From: Rhodobacter aestuarii
GTDB lineage: Bacteria > Pseudomonadota > Alphaproteobacteria > Rhodobacterales > Rhodobacteraceae
DNA: 64,000 nucleotides
Assembly (NCBI RefSeq): GCF_900156655.1
Contig: NZ_FTOG01000014.1
Span: 1-64,000, forward strand
Direction of reading: 5' to 3'
The notes under the pieces were generated by a model that was given only the letters and a program-made list of their open reading frames with translations, did no database searches and was not told where the DNA came from. Shown piece after piece: positions 62,097 to 64,000 of the stretch; positions within the stretch are counted from its first letter, which is position 1, and each line of letters begins with the position of its first letter. A program made the position numbers and the translations under genes.

Positions 62097-62318
62097 ATGA
62101 AAGCCGATACCCATCCCGATTACCACTTCATCACCGTCAAAATGACCGATGGCACCGAATACCAGACCAAATCGACCTGGGGCAAAGAAGGCGATGTGAT
62201 GTCGCTCGACATCGACCCGCTGGCGCACCCGGCCTGGACCGGTGGTTCGGCCAAACTGATGGACACCGGTGGCCGCGTGTCGAAATTCAAAAACAAATAC
62301 GCCGGTCTGGGCTTCTAA
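62097..62318 (+). CDS. rpmE: Ribosomal protein L31
   Basis: The 73-residue L31 begins [14 protein letters not shown]. The usual zinc-binding cysteines are absent, so this is a C- (zinc-independent) form, typical of alphaproteobacteria. TYQTKSTWG-like and [21 protein letters not shown] blocks confirm it. TAAGGAG lies before the ATG. A strong terminator follows. Confidence 0.96.
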   Translation: MKADTHPDYHFITVKMTDGTEYQTKSTWGKEGDVMSLDIDPLAHPAWTGGSAKLMDTGGRVSKFKNKYAGLGF

Positions 62319-62344
62319 GCCTGTTGACCCAGCGTGGTTTTGGA

Positions 62345-62369
62345 AAGGGCGCCTTTGGGCGCCCTTTTT
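62345..62369 (+). terminator. Rho-independent terminator after rpmE
   Basis: AAGGGCGCC / GGCGCCCTT, a 9-bp stem with a 4-nt loop, is followed by TTT. It ends the ribosomal unit and separates it from the glycan genes. Confidence 0.92.
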
Positions 62370-62497
62370 CGTTTTAGCGTGGTGTTCCGCAGCGCTTTTG
62401 GGGCGTTGTTGGCCCCTTCCGTCCCATTGTCCGCAAGCTTATAACGGGGCAAGCGCTGGGGCTTGTGGGCCTTGGCCAGAGCAGAGGAGATGCCAAG

Positions 62498-63208
62498 ATG
62501 ATCCTTGGCCATATCGGGGCGCGCAAAGGCTCCAAAGGTGTGCCCGGCAAAAACTTCCGCATGATCGCAGGCAAGCCCTTGATCGACTGGTCTTTGGATT
62601 TGCTGTTTGAAAGCGATCAGATCGGCGCGGTCGTGGTTTCGACCGATGATGAGCGGATTTATGACCATGCGGTGGCCAAGGGCGCGCTGGATATCGGCTT
62701 GCGGCCTGCGCATCTGGCGACCGATAGCGCGCCCAAATGGGGCGTGTGGCAGCATGCGCTGGAGGCGGCGCAAGAAAAGCTTGGCCAGCCCGTGACCGCT
62801 TTTGTGGACCTAGATTGCACCGCGCCCCTGCGGCTGGCAGAGGATCTCACCAATGCCATCGCGCTTTTTCAGTCACAAAAGCCCGACATGGTGATGAGCG
62901 TCTGCGAGGCGCGCAAGAACCCCTATTTCAACCTTGTTGAGGCCGATGAAGCCGGGGCGCTGCATGTCTCGAAGCCACTGCCCGGGGGGGTTTGGTCGCG
63001 CCAAACTGCGCCGAAGGTTTGGGAGCACGCAGCTTCGACCTATGTGCTTGATCCCGACTATCTGCGCCGCGCGAAAACGATTTACGAGGGCAGGGTGATC
63101 CCCTTTGAGATGCCCGCTGAGCGTTGCTTGGATATTGATAGCCCGCTTGATTTCAAACTTGTCGAGATGCTCATGGCAGAGCGTCATAGCCCGGAGGCCA
63201 CGCAATGA
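62498..63208 (+). CDS. CMP-sugar synthetase-like nucleotidyltransferase (NeuA/PseF group)
   Basis: This 236-residue protein has the N-terminal signature IGARKGSKGVPGKNFRMIAGKPL, found in CMP-sialic acid, CMP-legionaminic/pseudaminic acid and CMP-Kdo synthetases. DDERIYDHAVAKGA and FVDLDCTAPLRLAEDL provide the metal-binding acidic residues. It activates a nine-carbon or related sugar with CTP. The start ATG 62498 has GAGGAG upstream; GTG 62465 is an alternative. It overlaps the SDR gene by 4 bp. These are the first genes of a probable surface-glycan locus. Confidence 0.85.
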   Translation: MILGHIGARKGSKGVPGKNFRMIAGKPLIDWSLDLLFESDQIGAVVVSTDDERIYDHAVAKGALDIGLRPAHLATDSAPKWGVWQHALEAAQEKLGQPVTAFVDLDCTAPLRLAEDLTNAIALFQSQKPDMVMSVCEARKNPYFNLVEADEAGALHVSKPLPGGVWSRQTAPKVWEHAASTYVLDPDYLRRAKTIYEGRVIPFEMPAERCLDIDSPLDFKLVEMLMAERHSPEATQ

Positions 63209-63990
63209 CCCTGCAAGACCGCACCATCTTTATCACTGGCTCGGGCGGGGTTCTGGGCTCCACCTACGTGCGCCGCATGCTGGCCGAAGGCGCGCGCGTT
63301 GTGGCGACCGACCTGCCGGGCCACCGGGCCGAGGCTTTGCAAGCCGCGCATGAAGGCAATGAGAACTTCCGCTTTTATGAGCTGGATGTGGGCGAAGAAG
63401 ATCAGGTCACCGAGATTTTTCAACGCGTGATGAAAGACGGGTGGGAGCCGAATGTCGTGCTCAACAATGCTGCGATCACCGGCGAGATGCTGATGGGCGC
63501 GGGCAAAAGCTTCCCCGATTTTGCCGATACGACGGTAGCCGATTTTGAACGCACTTTGCACACCAACCTGACCGGGGCTTTCATGGTCGCGCGGCAGATG
63601 GACCGCGATATTGTAGGCCGCTACCCGGCGACGCTGATCAATGTCGCCTCGATGTATGCGCTCAACGGCGCGCATCACCCGATTTATGACGGGATGCCGT
63701 TCAAGAACTTCTCGGCTTACGGCATCACCAAGGCGGGCATTCATGGGCTGACAGTGTGGCTGGCGGGCTATTGGGCGCCGCGTAAGGCCACGGTGAACAC
63801 GATCGCGCCGGGCGCGGTCTTCAACGGTCATTCCGAAGAATTCCAGCGCCGCGTGGGCGAGTTGATCATGGCGGGCCGGATGGCCCAGCCTGATGAAATC
63901 GCTGATGCGATGTTGTTCTTGTGCTCGGCCCAATCGGGCTATGTCACGGGGCAATTGCTCAATGTCGATGGCGGGTTTTCTGCATGGTAA
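63205..63990 (+). CDS. Short-chain dehydrogenase/reductase
   Basis: This 261-residue SDR has the N-terminal TGSGGVLGSTYVRRM (nucleotide-binding GxxxGxG), DLPG and DVGEEDQ, NNAAITGE and INVASMYALNG (catalytic Ser). It continues with YGITKAG (the Tyr-x-x-x-Lys pair) and TIAPGAVF. It probably oxidises or reduces a sugar or glycan precursor. It follows the CMP-sugar gene with a 4-bp overlap, and the locus continues past the window end. The exact substrate is unknown. Confidence 0.88.
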   Translation: MTLQDRTIFITGSGGVLGSTYVRRMLAEGARVVATDLPGHRAEALQAAHEGNENFRFYELDVGEEDQVTEIFQRVMKDGWEPNVVLNNAAITGEMLMGAGKSFPDFADTTVADFERTLHTNLTGAFMVARQMDRDIVGRYPATLINVASMYALNGAHHPIYDGMPFKNFSAYGITKAGIHGLTVWLAGYWAPRKATVNTIAPGAVFNGHSEEFQRRVGELIMAGRMAQPDEIADAMLFLCSAQSGYVTGQLLNVDGGFSAW

Positions 63991-64000
63991 GCCCGCATGT

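Overview
The window is chromosomal DNA from an alphaproteobacterium, most likely of the Rhodobacteraceae (Paracoccaceae). The main reasons are a GANTC-type CcrM methyltransferase, the division-site ATPase MipZ, a perfect CtrA box, a four-gene opgG-opgI-opgH-opgC operon of the type described in Rhodobacter sphaeroides, and a carboxynorspermidine polyamine pair. The order ffh / chorismate mutase / rpsP / rimM / trmD / rplS / rpmE also fits. I cannot resolve the genus. Almost all of the window is densely packed coding DNA on both strands. I see no rRNA, tRNA, CRISPR array or complete insertion sequence.

Layout. 1-2596: the decayed end of a Tn7/Tn5053-type transposon, with a C-terminal TniA transposase fragment, an intact TniB ATPase and a probable transposon end carrying three spaced repeats. 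2843-3634: a lone methyltransferase. 3677-6054 (-): carboxynorspermidine dehydrogenase and decarboxylase. 6125-7085 (-): a small secreted protein and an unusual membrane-anchored winged-helix protein. 7247-9686: a secreted basic protein, rnhB and ccrM, with three GANTC sites in the ccrM promoter region. 9778-12104 (-): comF, grxC, nitrilase and marR. 12934-15026 (-): trehalose genes otsB-otsA. 15134-17892: hemH and a plsC-cdsA-like pair. 17902-19755: two L,D-transpeptidases flanking a CAP-domain lipoprotein. 19816-25749 (-): rRNA uracil methyltransferase, ABC exporter, cca, Nudix hydrolase and hslO.

26449-35296 is a type I secretion locus: a 1354-residue Ig-repeat adhesin, a TolC-like lipoprotein, a LapB-like ABC exporter and an HlyD-like adaptor. 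A convergent response-regulator/PP2C phosphatase follows (35293-36576, -). 36814-38234 holds nhaD behind a leader that looks like a riboswitch. 38423-43928 holds a CHAP lipoprotein, a six-PAS GGDEF-EAL protein with a CtrA box upstream, and mipZ. A 50-residue ORF with a strong ribosome binding site lies at 43932-44084 (-). 44192-49354 carries tex, pepT, a DUF4405-like membrane protein and an asparaginase. 49745-54599 is the osmoregulated periplasmic glucan operon. 54596-62318 holds a LysR regulator, then ffh behind a structured leader and the SRP/ribosome/tRNA-modification cluster. That cluster includes a sulfotransferase-like gene and a secreted 8-cysteine peptide. 62498-63990 begins what looks like a surface-glycan locus (CMP-sugar synthetase and SDR) that runs off the window.

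Several genes share one theme, envelope and surface control: the glucan operon, two L,D-transpeptidases, CAP and CHAP proteins, a large secreted adhesin, cyclic-di-GMP turnover under probable CtrA control, and a partner-switching type phosphatase. The best candidates for something not yet described are the nhaD leader, the ffh leader, the membrane winged-helix protein with its secreted neighbour, the cysteine-rich peptide behind a 20-bp perfect palindrome, and the 50-residue ORF next to mipZ.
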